DNA of 12,129 nucleotides from UBA3907 sp033810155. Lineage in GTDB: Bacteria > Bacillota > Sulfobacillia > Fermentithermobacillales > Fermentithermobacillaceae. This document shows, piece after piece, positions 1-5,875 of the stretch (positions are counted from its first letter, which is position 1; each line of letters opens with the position of its first letter). Below the pieces are notes generated by a model. That model was not told the origin of the DNA, did not search any database, and worked only from the letters and a program-made list of their open reading frames with translations. Where the stretch lies: contig JAPXKJ010000033.1 of assembly GCA_033810155.1 (NCBI GenBank), positions 1-12,129 on the forward strand. The letters run 5' to 3'. Position numbers and translations under genes: made by a program.

Positions 1-314
1 TTTGTGTCTGCCCCATTCATATTGACCCAAGGCCGCTTTGATGGGTCGAATACCTTTCCAAGACTTTTCCAGCAGTTCCCGTTGTGATTGCAAAGGGCAG
101 GCTGCCAGATTACCGTAATATCATCGTTTGAATAGGATTTGATTATGGGTGCTGTATCTTCAACCGGTTCGAACTGGTCCTTGCCAACGCCGCAGACAGG
201 GCATTGCCAAGAATCATCTGTTTCCTCGAAGGGTGTATTGGGCGGAGCATTTGGCGGATCACCTTTCGTTGGGTCATAGATGTATCCACAAATCTTGCAA
301 CGGTATTTTGTCAT
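1..314 (-). CDS. Rubredoxin fused to a divergent 4Fe-4S (Fer4_19-type) domain, 3' end cut by window edge
   Basis: This is a small redox protein read on the minus strand from the ATG at 314, and it runs off the window at position 1 (104 codons visible). Residues 1-50 are a rubredoxin: CKICG (C6, C9) and CPVCG (C38, C41) form the Cys4 site for a single iron, with the typical YIYDP turn and an FE near the end of the domain. After a short linker, residues about 64 onward resemble the divergent 4Fe-4S mono-cluster domain (Fer4_19): C75 and C81 lie in a CNHNGNC segment, followed by KVFD and RPWVNM. A strong AAGGAGGA Shine-Dalgarno lies 6 bases before the ATG. The gene is transcribed away from tmk. 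A role in electron transfer or oxidative-stress defence in an anaerobe is inferred. The partner is unknown and the C-terminus is not visible. Confidence 0.85.
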   Translation of the reverse strand, partial: MTKYRCKICGYIYDPTKGDPPNAPPNTPFEETDDSWQCPVCGVGKDQFEPVEDTAPIIKSYSNDDITVIWQPALCNHNGNCWKSLGKVFDPSKRPWVNMNGADT

Positions 315-489
315 ATCTGTTCCTCCTTGAGTGGATTGAAATTCCATCGGTACAAGACCATGGTATCATTTCTTCGGCGTAGGGTGATGAGGTTTTTGAA
401 GCAGAAAGAACCGTCCCCCCTGCTTCACTTCTGCTTGGCGAGGATATGCGATATTATTGTGTTGACCGATGAAGGGAGGCGGGTGCTGC
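315..489. other. Divergent intergenic region between the rubredoxin-fusion gene and tmk
   Basis: These 175 bases separate two genes read in opposite directions, so they should hold promoters for both. The clearest signals are the Shine-Dalgarno of the minus-strand gene (321-328 on the plus strand), the AGGGAGG ribosome site of tmk (473-479) and a palindrome at 397-427. A TATTAT at 452-457 could be a -10 element for tmk, but no good -35 stands before it. No convincing gene is encoded: the open frames here have no ribosome site or family resemblance. Confidence 0.5.
397..427. repeat. REP-like palindrome with AAGAACCGTCCCC core
   Basis: An 8-bp perfect inverted repeat (TGAAGCAG at 397-404, CTGCTTCA at 420-427) encloses a 15-base loop, AAAGAACCGTCCCCC. 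Read on the minus strand, the loop plus arm gives GGGGGGACGGTTCTTTC. From memory of clostridial genomes, short palindromes with a GGGGACGGTTCTTT core occur in many dispersed copies and resemble the REP sequences mobilised by REP-associated tyrosine transposases (RAYT). Only one copy lies in this window, so the repeat status is inferred. It does not look like an intrinsic terminator: the plus strand has no T run after the second arm, and the minus strand has an A run there. Confidence 0.45.
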
Positions 490-1146
490 GTGTCTCAGGG
501 AGGCGTCTTTATAACGTTTGAAGGTTGTGATTGTTCTGGCAAGTCTACTCAGATTGCTAGTTTGGTTAGGAAACTCGAGAGCATGGGCAAGGATCTGGTA
601 GTTACTAGGGAACCGGGTGGAACTCCCTTTGGGGAGATGATAAGGGATCTGCTTCTTAGCTTGGAGAGCCCGGACAGGAGCATTCTTTCCGAGGTGTTTT
701 TGTATGCGGCTGCGAGAGCGGAACTAGTTGCGAAGGTGATACGTCCCGCGTTGAACCGAGGACGCATTGTGATTAGCGAACGCTATGCTGATTCTACGTG
801 GGTTTATCAGGGCTACGCAGGAGGAGTTTCTTTGTCAGCCATCGAAAACATTAATGCCATAGCGACTGGTGGTCTTGAGCCCGACCTAACGATCATTTTT
901 GATATATCTGGGCCTATGGTGCTCCAAGAAAGGTTTGAGGGTAAGACGAAAGACAAAATAGAATCCAGGAGCGAGGAGTATCATGAGAAAGTGAGAGAAG
1001 GCTATCGCGTGTTAGCACAGCGATTTCCTGATAGAACAGTGGTAATCGACGCAAGTAAAGATGTCCGTGAAGTTGAGAATCAGGTGTTGAAAGAGGTAAT
1101 AGATGTATTGGTCAGAAAGGGTTACGATTTGAATACAGTAACATAA
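490..1146 (+). CDS. tmk: Thymidylate kinase (dTMP kinase)
   Basis: Tmk phosphorylates dTMP to dTDP with ATP in the cytoplasm, a required step toward dTTP for DNA synthesis. The 218-residue product has the family's normal length. The P-loop is at residues 12-19 (GCDCSGKS), followed by TREPGG at about 41-46 and the substrate-site segment SERYADS around E97-R98-Y99, where the more usual DRY is ERY. Then come VYQG and a LID region with KDKIESRSEEYHEKVREGY. I chose the GTG at 490 because an AGGGAGG site (473-479) lies 10 bases upstream. The in-frame ATG at 469 would add MKGGGCC with no ribosome site. It is followed by darA after 21 bases and opens the plus-strand cluster, as in B. subtilis. Confidence 0.96.
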   Translation: MSQGGVFITFEGCDCSGKSTQIASLVRKLESMGKDLVVTREPGGTPFGEMIRDLLLSLESPDRSILSEVFLYAAARAELVAKVIRPALNRGRIVISERYADSTWVYQGYAGGVSLSAIENINAIATGGLEPDLTIIFDISGPMVLQERFEGKTKDKIESRSEEYHEKVREGYRVLAQRFPDRTVVIDASKDVREVENQVLKEVIDVLVRKGYDLNTVT

Positions 1147-1167
1147 TAGAGATGGGGGGTAACGTCT

Positions 1168-1494
1168 GTGAAACTTCTGATTGCGGTTGTTCAAGATAAA
1201 GATGTGCCAAGGCTGATGGATGGCCTAGTTCGCTCTGGTTACAGCGCAACAAAACTTGCGTCTACAGGTGGTTTTCTGCGTGAGGGCAATTCTACGATCC
1301 TTATTGGAGTTGAAGACGAAAAGACTGATGATGTTTTGGAGATAGTGAAGAAGACGTGTTGCGCCCGAGAGCAACTGGTTACACCTATTACTCCCATGGG
1401 TCCTGGGGAGACGTACGTTCCATACCCAGTTGAAGTTGTGGTAGGGGGAGCTACAGTCTTCATTTTGCCTGTTGAGAGATTCATAAGGGTCTAG
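1168..1494 (+). CDS. darA: Cyclic-di-AMP receptor protein, DarA/PstA (YaaQ) family
   Basis: This 108-residue PII-like protein belongs to the YaaQ family, whose Bacillus, Staphylococcus and Listeria members bind the second messenger c-di-AMP as trimers. The sequence begins KLLIAVVQDKD and carries the family's ATKLASTGGFLREGN segment (about residues 27-41), then TILIGVEDEK and a C-terminal VGGATVFILPVERF. The long PII-type insert that differs from nitrogen PII proteins is present between these blocks. The start is GTG behind a GGGGGG run at 1154-1159. It sits between tmk and holB, the position conserved in Bacillota, but the yaaR gene usually found next to it is missing. What it controls downstream is not clear even in studied species. 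Confidence 0.93.
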   Translation: MKLLIAVVQDKDVPRLMDGLVRSGYSATKLASTGGFLREGNSTILIGVEDEKTDDVLEIVKKTCCAREQLVTPITPMGPGETYVPYPVEVVVGGATVFILPVERFIRV

Positions 1495-1528
1495 GAAGCA
1501 ATTACGGATTCAGCGGCTAACACATGTG

Positions 1529-1561
1529 TGCAACGCGCATACATATGATATGTGTGTTGCA
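1529..1561. promoter_or_regulatory. Long hairpin in the darA-holB gap
   Basis: The 119-base gap before holB contains a 13-pair stem: TGCAACGCGCATA (1529-1541) with TATGTGTGTTGCA (1549-1561), around a 7-base loop CATATGA. Two of the pairs are G-U when read as plus-strand RNA. No T run follows on either strand, so it is not a standard intrinsic terminator. It could be an RNA processing or stability element for the darA end, an attenuating structure, or an operator, since its right arm reaches into the promoter-like region ahead of holB. Confidence 0.5.
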
Positions 1562-1588
1562 ATACTAAAATGATCCATCGATTATAAT
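1557..1588 (+). promoter_or_regulatory. Possible sigma-A promoter for holB
   Basis: A perfect TATAAT -10 box lies at 1583-1588, 28 bases before the holB start. The only -35-like hexamer is TTGCAA at 1557-1562, giving a spacer of 20 bases, longer than the preferred 17. The candidate -35 overlaps the right arm of the hairpin at 1529-1561. The perfect -10 makes a promoter plausible, but the weak spacing keeps this tentative. Confidence 0.35.
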
Positions 1589-1616
1589 GATAAATCCGGG
1601 GTGGCTGGGATAGTCT

Positions 1617-2630
1617 GTGAGCAGATTACTGCAGGGGCAAGAAGTTGCCGTCAAGATATTGAGATCGATAATCATGTCAAAAAAAGTGGCACATGCATAT
1701 CTATTCAAGGGGCCAAGGGGTTGCGGCATGGAGGAATGTGCACGGGAGTTTTCGAAGGCAATTTTGTGCCTAGGTAGCGACCTAGACAAACTTGCCGTTT
1801 CTGGTCTCGGGGAGACGACAAGCGATCTTACGCTTTCTTGTGGGATATGTGAATCTTGCCGGGCGTTTTCCGGGAATAATCACCCTGATCTATTCTGTTT
1901 TGAAAAAGAAGGAACAAGCATAAGAATAAAGACTTCTCACGAGATGTTGAAAGAATCCCTGACCAGACCGTACTTGTCTGAAAGAAAGGTCTTTGTTGTA
2001 AACGAAGCGGAAAACATGACACTTGAAGCTGCAAATGCCTTACTTAAATTGTTGGAAGAACCGCCTTACTATATAACTTTTATTTTAACTACATCGAATG
2101 AACTAATGATTCCGAGCACTATAGTATCACGATGTCAAGTGATCCCGTTTCGTCCTCTGCCGGCAAGTGTGATCGCGGATATTTTAGAAGCAGAGTATGG
2201 TGTCTCATCGGAAGATAGTCGGCTCATCGCTATGTTCTCTTCGGGCAGCATAGACCGGGCATTGTGGTTTCTTTCTGACGCCGGTAAAGATGCCCTATCT
2301 GGAGGCGGTATTGTTGCTGAGATGCGTTCAAATTCGCCCGTTGAACTAGGGATAAAGTATTCAAAAGCCAACCCTGACGAGAAGGCAAGGGTTCTATCGG
2401 CTTTGGAGATACATTTTGGGGGGAGTTTAGCTCGGGCTGTAGACGACAGTGGCGAGTCTGAAGATGTGCAGATGGAAGGCAAAAATACAAAGGAAGAGAT
2501 ATCTCGCAGCATTTGTGGACTAAACGCAATAATGCGCGCCAGGCAACGACTTGCCGCAAATACAAATAGCTTCTTGACATTCTCAGCGCTCTTTTTAAGC
2601 CTTAGAGGTCTTTTGACTCAAGGATCTTAG
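1617..2630 (+). CDS. holB: DNA polymerase III delta' subunit
   Basis: Delta' is the clamp-loader subunit that works with delta and DnaX to place the beta clamp on DNA. The 337-residue AAA+ protein has a P-loop-like GPRGCGM (32-38) in which the nucleotide-binding lysine is replaced by methionine. This fits a subunit that need not hydrolyse ATP and helps separate it from DnaX. A four-cysteine zinc site is visible at C51, C75, C78 and C81. It is followed by the NEAENMT and ALLKLLEEPP segments, and by the clamp-loader SRC motif at S171-R172-C173, whose arginine acts in trans on a neighbouring ATP site. The start is GTG. The upstream GGGGTGG (1597-1603) is a poor, distant ribosome site. The position between darA and ricT matches the conserved order. 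Confidence 0.93.
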   Translation: MSRLLQGQEVAVKILRSIIMSKKVAHAYLFKGPRGCGMEECAREFSKAILCLGSDLDKLAVSGLGETTSDLTLSCGICESCRAFSGNNHPDLFCFEKEGTSIRIKTSHEMLKESLTRPYLSERKVFVVNEAENMTLEAANALLKLLEEPPYYITFILTTSNELMIPSTIVSRCQVIPFRPLPASVIADILEAEYGVSSEDSRLIAMFSSGSIDRALWFLSDAGKDALSGGGIVAEMRSNSPVELGIKYSKANPDEKARVLSALEIHFGGSLARAVDDSGESEDVQMEGKNTKEEISRSICGLNAIMRARQRLAANTNSFLTFSALFLSLRGLLTQGS

Positions 2631-2691
2631 CGGTTCATCATATATTGACGACTTTAGGGGGACTATGACCCTGTAAGAAAGGGAAATGAAT

Positions 2692-3501
2692 ATGGCATTG
2701 GTTGTGGGAGTAAGATTTAAGGAAAAAGGCAAGGCGTATTATTTTGGCTGCGGCGATCTTCGCCTTACAGTCGGAGACAATGTGGTTGTTGAGACCGTAA
2801 AAGGTATGGAAATGGGCACTGTTTGCACTGAGCCGCGGGACGTCCCTGAGGATAGACTGGTTCTACCTCTTAAAAAAGTCATTCGCATAGCAAATAAAGA
2901 AGATCTCATAACGCAACGGCACAATCAGGATAAGGCTCAGCAAGCGCTTGCGATAGCTGATAAAAAGATACGGGAGCATGGATTGGACATGCGACTCGTG
3001 GACGCAGAATATGCATTTGACGGTTCCAGAGTAACCATATACTTTACGGCCGATGCGCGAGTTGATTTCCGTGAACTGGTCAAAGATCTAGGATCTGCGC
3101 TCAAAACCAGAGTTGAACTTAGACAAATCGGAGTAAGGGATGAAGCCAGGCTTGTTGGGGGTTTTGGTCCCTGTGGCAGAGAACTGTGCTGCAGCAGTTT
3201 TTTGTATGAGTTCCAGCCCGTCTCAATAAGGATGGCAAAGGAGCAGAACCTTTCTCTCAATCCTACGAAGATATCAGGAATATGCGGACGCCTATTATGT
3301 TGCCTTAGATTTGAGGCTGATATGACTGAATCTGTAAAGAGTCCCGGATTTGCGCTTGAAGTAGGCAGCCGTGTTATTACCCCTGAAGGAGAAGGGAAAG
3401 TGATCTCATACGATAAGCAGAAAGGGGTAATAACAGTACAATTGGATGACGGAGCTGTAGATGAGTTTCCCGAGGAAGAGATTGACGAGAAAAAATGTTG
3501 A
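2692..3501 (+). CDS. ricT: PSP1-domain protein RicT (YaaT)
   Basis: In B. subtilis RicT joins RicA and RicF in an iron-sulfur complex that assists RNase Y in mRNA maturation and affects sporulation, competence and biofilm formation. The 269-residue product shows the PSP1 fold, beginning VVGVRFKEKGKAYYF, and two C-x4-CC cysteine groups, PCGRELCC (C161, C166, C167) and ICGRLLCC (C198, C203, C204), which suit 4Fe-4S binding. The C-terminus has a KOW-like EGEGKVISYDKQKGVITVQL segment and an acidic end. I prefer the ATG at 2692 because GAAAGGG (2677-2683) lies 8 bases upstream. The ATG at 2686 is too close to that site. It overlaps or nearly abuts rsmI. The yabA, yabB and yazA genes that usually come next are not here. 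Confidence 0.93.
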   Translation: MALVVGVRFKEKGKAYYFGCGDLRLTVGDNVVVETVKGMEMGTVCTEPRDVPEDRLVLPLKKVIRIANKEDLITQRHNQDKAQQALAIADKKIREHGLDMRLVDAEYAFDGSRVTIYFTADARVDFRELVKDLGSALKTRVELRQIGVRDEARLVGGFGPCGRELCCSSFLYEFQPVSIRMAKEQNLSLNPTKISGICGRLLCCLRFEADMTESVKSPGFALEVGSRVITPEGEGKVISYDKQKGVITVQLDDGAVDEFPEEEIDEKKC

Positions 3502-3530
3502 GAGAAGATAATCCAGGAGGTTCTGTTGAT

Positions 3531-4280
3531 TTGAGTGAGAATACTGATACCCTTCAAAAAAGAGGAAACGTTGAACCTGGAACTTTGTATGTCTGCGGAA
3601 CTCCCATAGGGAATCTAAAGGACGCTTCTTTCAGACTGATTGAAGTATTAGGAGAGGTCGATGTCATTGTATGCGAAGATACAAGGAGAACGGTGAAACT
3701 TCTTAGTTATTACAACATTAAGAAGCCCCTTGTGTCGTTTCACGAGCATATAGAGAAACAGCGTACTGAAAACATATTACAAGATCTAGCAGACGGAAAA
3801 TCTATCGCACTGGTTTCTGATGCGGGGATGCCTTTAATCTCCGACCCAGGCGCGTTCTTGGTAAGCGCCGCTAGGAACCAAGGCTTCAATGTTGTTGCTG
3901 TACCCGGGCCCTCCGCAATTACTACTGCTCTTTCTATATCAGGCTTCTACTCATCTAGGTTTGTGTTTGCCGGCTTCCCCCCGAGGAAATCTCGGAAGAG
4001 GAAGGAGTTTTTTCTGAAATGGATACAGCCACAAGTGCCAGCCGTTTTTTTTGAATCACCTTATCGCGTCCTTCAATCCCTCGAAGATCTGATGGAAGTG
4101 TTTCCTGATGTGCAGGTAAGTCTGTGTCACGAGATGACGAAGATTTACGAAAGCGTCCTGGTTGGACCGGTTAAAGAAGTTTACGAAACGATCAGAGATT
4201 CAAAAATCCAAGGCGAATGGGTAATAGTTGCATATCGTGAACTAGCGGAGCGAGAAAACATCTACGATGAGGCTGAATGA
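3531..4280 (+). CDS. rsmI: 16S rRNA (cytidine1402-2'-O)-methyltransferase
   Basis: RsmI transfers a methyl group from S-adenosylmethionine to the ribose of C1402 in the 16S rRNA decoding centre. The tetrapyrrole-methylase fold is clear: GTPIGNL (23-29), CEDTRR (48-53), SDAGMPLISDPG (96-107), then AVPGPSAITTALSISG and FESPYR. I chose the TTG at 3531 because a perfect AGGAGG (3515-3520) precedes it by 10 bases. The ATG at 3495 would overlap ricT by 7 bases and lacks a comparable site. At 249 residues it is shorter than the usual 280-290: it stops after EWVIVAYREL plus a short acidic tail and lacks the C-terminal helix-turn-helix region seen in many homologues. The stop codon lies inside the loop of the following terminator. 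Confidence 0.94.
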   Translation: MSENTDTLQKRGNVEPGTLYVCGTPIGNLKDASFRLIEVLGEVDVIVCEDTRRTVKLLSYYNIKKPLVSFHEHIEKQRTENILQDLADGKSIALVSDAGMPLISDPGAFLVSAARNQGFNVVAVPGPSAITTALSISGFYSSRFVFAGFPPRKSRKRKEFFLKWIQPQVPAVFFESPYRVLQSLEDLMEVFPDVQVSLCHEMTKIYESVLVGPVKEVYETIRDSKIQGEWVIVAYRELAERENIYDEAE

Positions 4281-4306
4281 TAAAAAGCCCTCATCGCAGA
4301 TGTTTT
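4255..4306. terminator. Bidirectional intrinsic terminator between rsmI and abrB
   Basis: AAAACATCT (4255-4263) pairs with AGATGTTTT (4298-4306), and CGATGAGG (4265-4272) pairs with CCTCATCG (4289-4296). The two helices are separated by one A-C mismatch, giving 17 pairs with a 16-base loop. The stem ends in TTTT on the plus strand and, because of the AAAA start, also in TTTT on the minus strand. It can therefore stop transcription from rsmI and from the convergent abrB. The last codons and stop of rsmI (4278-4280) lie within the hairpin. Confidence 0.85.
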
Positions 4307-4371
4307 GAACACTTTTCTGAGAAACTAAGGTTTCATGCCTATAGCGCTTTGGATGAACGCAACTCGCTTGC

Positions 4372-4632
4372 CTACTTCATCTCAGGCTTCATCTCAGCTA
4401 GTTCCGCAAGGCATAGTTTGCAGACTCTTTTCCCTTTGTATATTTCTACATCAGCAGCATTCCCACAGAATATGCAGGCGGGTTCATATTTCCTCAATAT
4501 AATGTTCTCACCATCCACATATATCTCCAAAGAATCCTTCTCGCTGATGTCGAGAGTGCGTCTTAGTTCAATAGGGATTACGACCCTTCCGAGTTCGTCG
4601 ACTTTCCGTACAACTCCGGTAGATTTCATCAT
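4372..4632 (-). CDS. abrB: AbrB-family transition-state regulator with C-terminal CxxC pair
   Basis: AbrB is a DNA-binding repressor that holds back stationary-phase and sporulation genes during growth in Bacillus. Residues 1-51 are the swapped-hairpin DNA-binding domain and are nearly identical in pattern to B. subtilis AbrB (KSTGVVRKVDELGRVVIP, then ELRRTLDI and DSLEIYVDGENIILRKYEP). The C-terminal part differs: instead of the Bacillus oligomerisation region it has C53-x2-C56 and C71-x2-C74, probably a small zinc-binding unit, as seen in clostridial members. The 86-residue length is normal for these. An AGAGGTGA site lies 5 bases before the first ATG. The second ATG, one codon later, is also possible. 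It is convergent with rsmI, as in B. subtilis. Its targets cannot be read from the window. Confidence 0.92.
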   Translation of the reverse strand: MMKSTGVVRKVDELGRVVIPIELRRTLDISEKDSLEIYVDGENIILRKYEPACIFCGNAADVEIYKGKRVCKLCLAELAEMKPEMK

Positions 4633-4689
4633 TCTTGCTCACCTCTTTTCTCTCACAGATCAGCAAATTTCGACAATTGTGTCAATTAA

Positions 4690-4718
4690 AAGGTACCAGA
4701 TGTACCAGAAAGAGTCAA
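4690..4718 (-). promoter_or_regulatory. Possible abrB promoter
   Basis: Read on the minus strand, TTGACT (4718-4713) is followed after 17 bases by TACCTT (4695-4690). The -35 is good and the -10 is weak (three of six). A perfect TTGACA at 4685-4680 is an alternative -35, but no good -10 stands 16-18 bases after it. The palindrome and direct repeats around these sites could be operators, for example for self-repression, which is known for B. subtilis abrB; that link is inference. Confidence 0.3.
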
Positions 4719-4812
4719 GAACAATATGGCTGAATTTGCATAACTTCGCAACTGTACGTAGAGATGCATGGCAAGTTTTCAGATGTTGGAGGAAGTGTCC
4801 TGCAAGCGTGAA

Positions 4813-4841
4813 GCTACACCTGAGATATATTATGGCATAAT
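4813..4841 (+). promoter_or_regulatory. Possible tatD promoter
   Basis: CATAAT (4836-4841) resembles a -10 box, and GCTACA (4813-4818), 17 bases before it, keeps the ACA half of the -35 consensus. A start of transcription near 4848 would give a leader of about 50 bases containing the small hairpin at 4857-4870 and the tatD ribosome site. The ten bases around the -10 (GCATAATAAG) recur upstream of ispE at 8845-8854. Confidence 0.3.
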
Positions 4842-4900
4842 AAGTGCTAAGGAGAAGTGCCTTTGGGCACCAATAGGGAGAATTAGACGAGGAGGCGCGA

Positions 4901-5749
4901 ATGGAGACTAGAAGTCTCAACGAAACCGACATGGAACAGAATGATTGTAAATCTCAATTGCGTGAACCTGTGGTATTTGACACACATGCCCATGTATCTG
5001 TTTCTGCCTTTGACGATGACAGAGACTTAGTGATAAAGCGAGCGGAAGCCTCAGGGATCCGGTTTCTTGAGGTTGGCTTTGACGAGGAGTCTTCATCAAA
5101 GAGCATTGACCTTGCGAAGAAGATAGGCACGTATTGCGCCTTAGGGATTCACCCCCACGAAGCTGAAAGAGATGAACCCTTGAATAGGCGATGGGATAAC
5201 ATAAAGGCACTCGCGCGTAGTTCGCCTCAGGTAAAGGCCATTGGGGAAATCGGTCTCGACTATTTTCGCAACCTATCGCCCAAGGAATCGCAGAGGGAAT
5301 GTTTTGTAATGGGTCTAGAACTATCACGAGACTTAGGGTTGCCCGTCATTTTGCATCAGAGGGATGCTCATCTTGACCTCCTTTCAATACTCATAGAACA
5401 CAGATTGGACGTTCCTATCGTATTCCATTGCTTTTCCCAGGACCTAGCATATGCACGCAAGTGCCTAGATCTCGGTGGCTACATTGGAATCGGGGGACCA
5501 ATTACGTATCCGGCGAATAGTTATCTGAGAGATTTGGTAAAATACGTCCCCGGAGACAGACTTCTTGTGGAAACTGATTGCCCTTACTTGGCGCCTCAAG
5601 GAAAAAGAGGGAAACGCAATGAGCCATCCTTCATAACGGAAATAGTGGAATTGATTGCAGTGCAGCTAGGCTGCAAGTTTGAAGAGATCGCCTGGCTTAC
5701 TTTCCAAAACGGGAGACGAGCATTTGGCATTACGGATGAAAAGTGGTAA
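4901..5749 (+). CDS. tatD: TatD-family metal-dependent hydrolase (DNase)
   Basis: TatD proteins are cytoplasmic TIM-barrel nucleases of the amidohydrolase superfamily, with 3'-5' exonuclease activity shown for E. coli TatD and roles proposed in DNA repair. The metal ligands are all visible: H29 and H31 in DTHAH, E116 in AIGEIGLDY, H152 in ILHQRD, H176 in VFHCFS and D226 in ETDCPYLAP. The 282 residues include an N-terminal tail of about 22 residues, longer than usual. The in-frame ATG at residue 11 is a possible later start, but GAGGAGG (4889-4895) five bases before the first ATG supports the long form. In B. subtilis the orthologue is yabD, also between abrB and yabE; here it follows abrB directly because metS is missing. 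Confidence 0.94.
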   Translation: METRSLNETDMEQNDCKSQLREPVVFDTHAHVSVSAFDDDRDLVIKRAEASGIRFLEVGFDEESSSKSIDLAKKIGTYCALGIHPHEAERDEPLNRRWDNIKALARSSPQVKAIGEIGLDYFRNLSPKESQRECFVMGLELSRDLGLPVILHQRDAHLDLLSILIEHRLDVPIVFHCFSQDLAYARKCLDLGGYIGIGGPITYPANSYLRDLVKYVPGDRLLVETDCPYLAPQGKRGKRNEPSFITEIVELIAVQLGCKFEEIAWLTFQNGRRAFGITDEKW

Positions 5750-5807
5750 AGTCTATGATTGTTGAGAAAAGGCAACTGCAGACTGATGGATGTAGCGCTC
5801 GCAGTGC

Positions 5808-5836
5808 TTGTTGTACTTAACGAAAAAAGGGATAAT
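5808..5836 (+). promoter_or_regulatory. Possible promoter for the yabE-like gene
   Basis: TTGTTG (5808-5813) and GATAAT (5831-5836) are separated by 17 bases. The -10 matches five of six consensus positions and the -35 three of six. It lies in the 126-base gap between tatD and the chosen yabE start, about 40 bases before that start, with the AGGAGGTG ribosome site between. Confidence 0.4.
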
Positions 5837-5875
5837 CCAATTGCCGTCGAATGTCCCGGGTTAGGAGGTGCGGTT

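Larger units (their letters stand above)
4633..4900. promoter_or_regulatory. Divergent control region between abrB and tatD
   Basis: These 268 bases carry no convincing gene; metS, which normally sits here, is absent. On the abrB side there is a palindrome ACAATTGT (4673-4680), embedded in the near-palindrome GACACAATTGTC on the minus strand, and a direct repeat GTACCAGA (4693-4700 and 4702-4709). On the tatD side there is a CATAAT at 4836-4841, a short hairpin GTGCC-TTTG-GGCAC (4857-4870), GGGAG at 4876-4880 and the tatD ribosome site GAGGAGG (4889-4895). I recognise no known riboswitch or T-box. Confidence 0.5.

Noticed and set aside
2641..2690. Promoter or terminator between holB and ricT
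   Set aside because: TTGACG at 2645-2650 has no -10 at a usable distance, and the AGGG...CCCT pair is only 4 bp with no T run.
4277..4840. Long plus-strand open frame opposite abrB
   Set aside because: It is the antisense shadow of abrB and its control region, with no ribosome site or family resemblance.
4848..4900. Riboswitch or T-box leader before tatD
   Set aside because: Only a 5-bp hairpin is present, with no T-box sequence and no terminator or antiterminator pair.
5759..5875. Longer YabE-like protein starting at a TTG at 5759
   Set aside because: The extra 39 residues precede the signal anchor and lack a ribosome site, whereas a near-perfect AGGAGGTG stands before the TTG at 5876.
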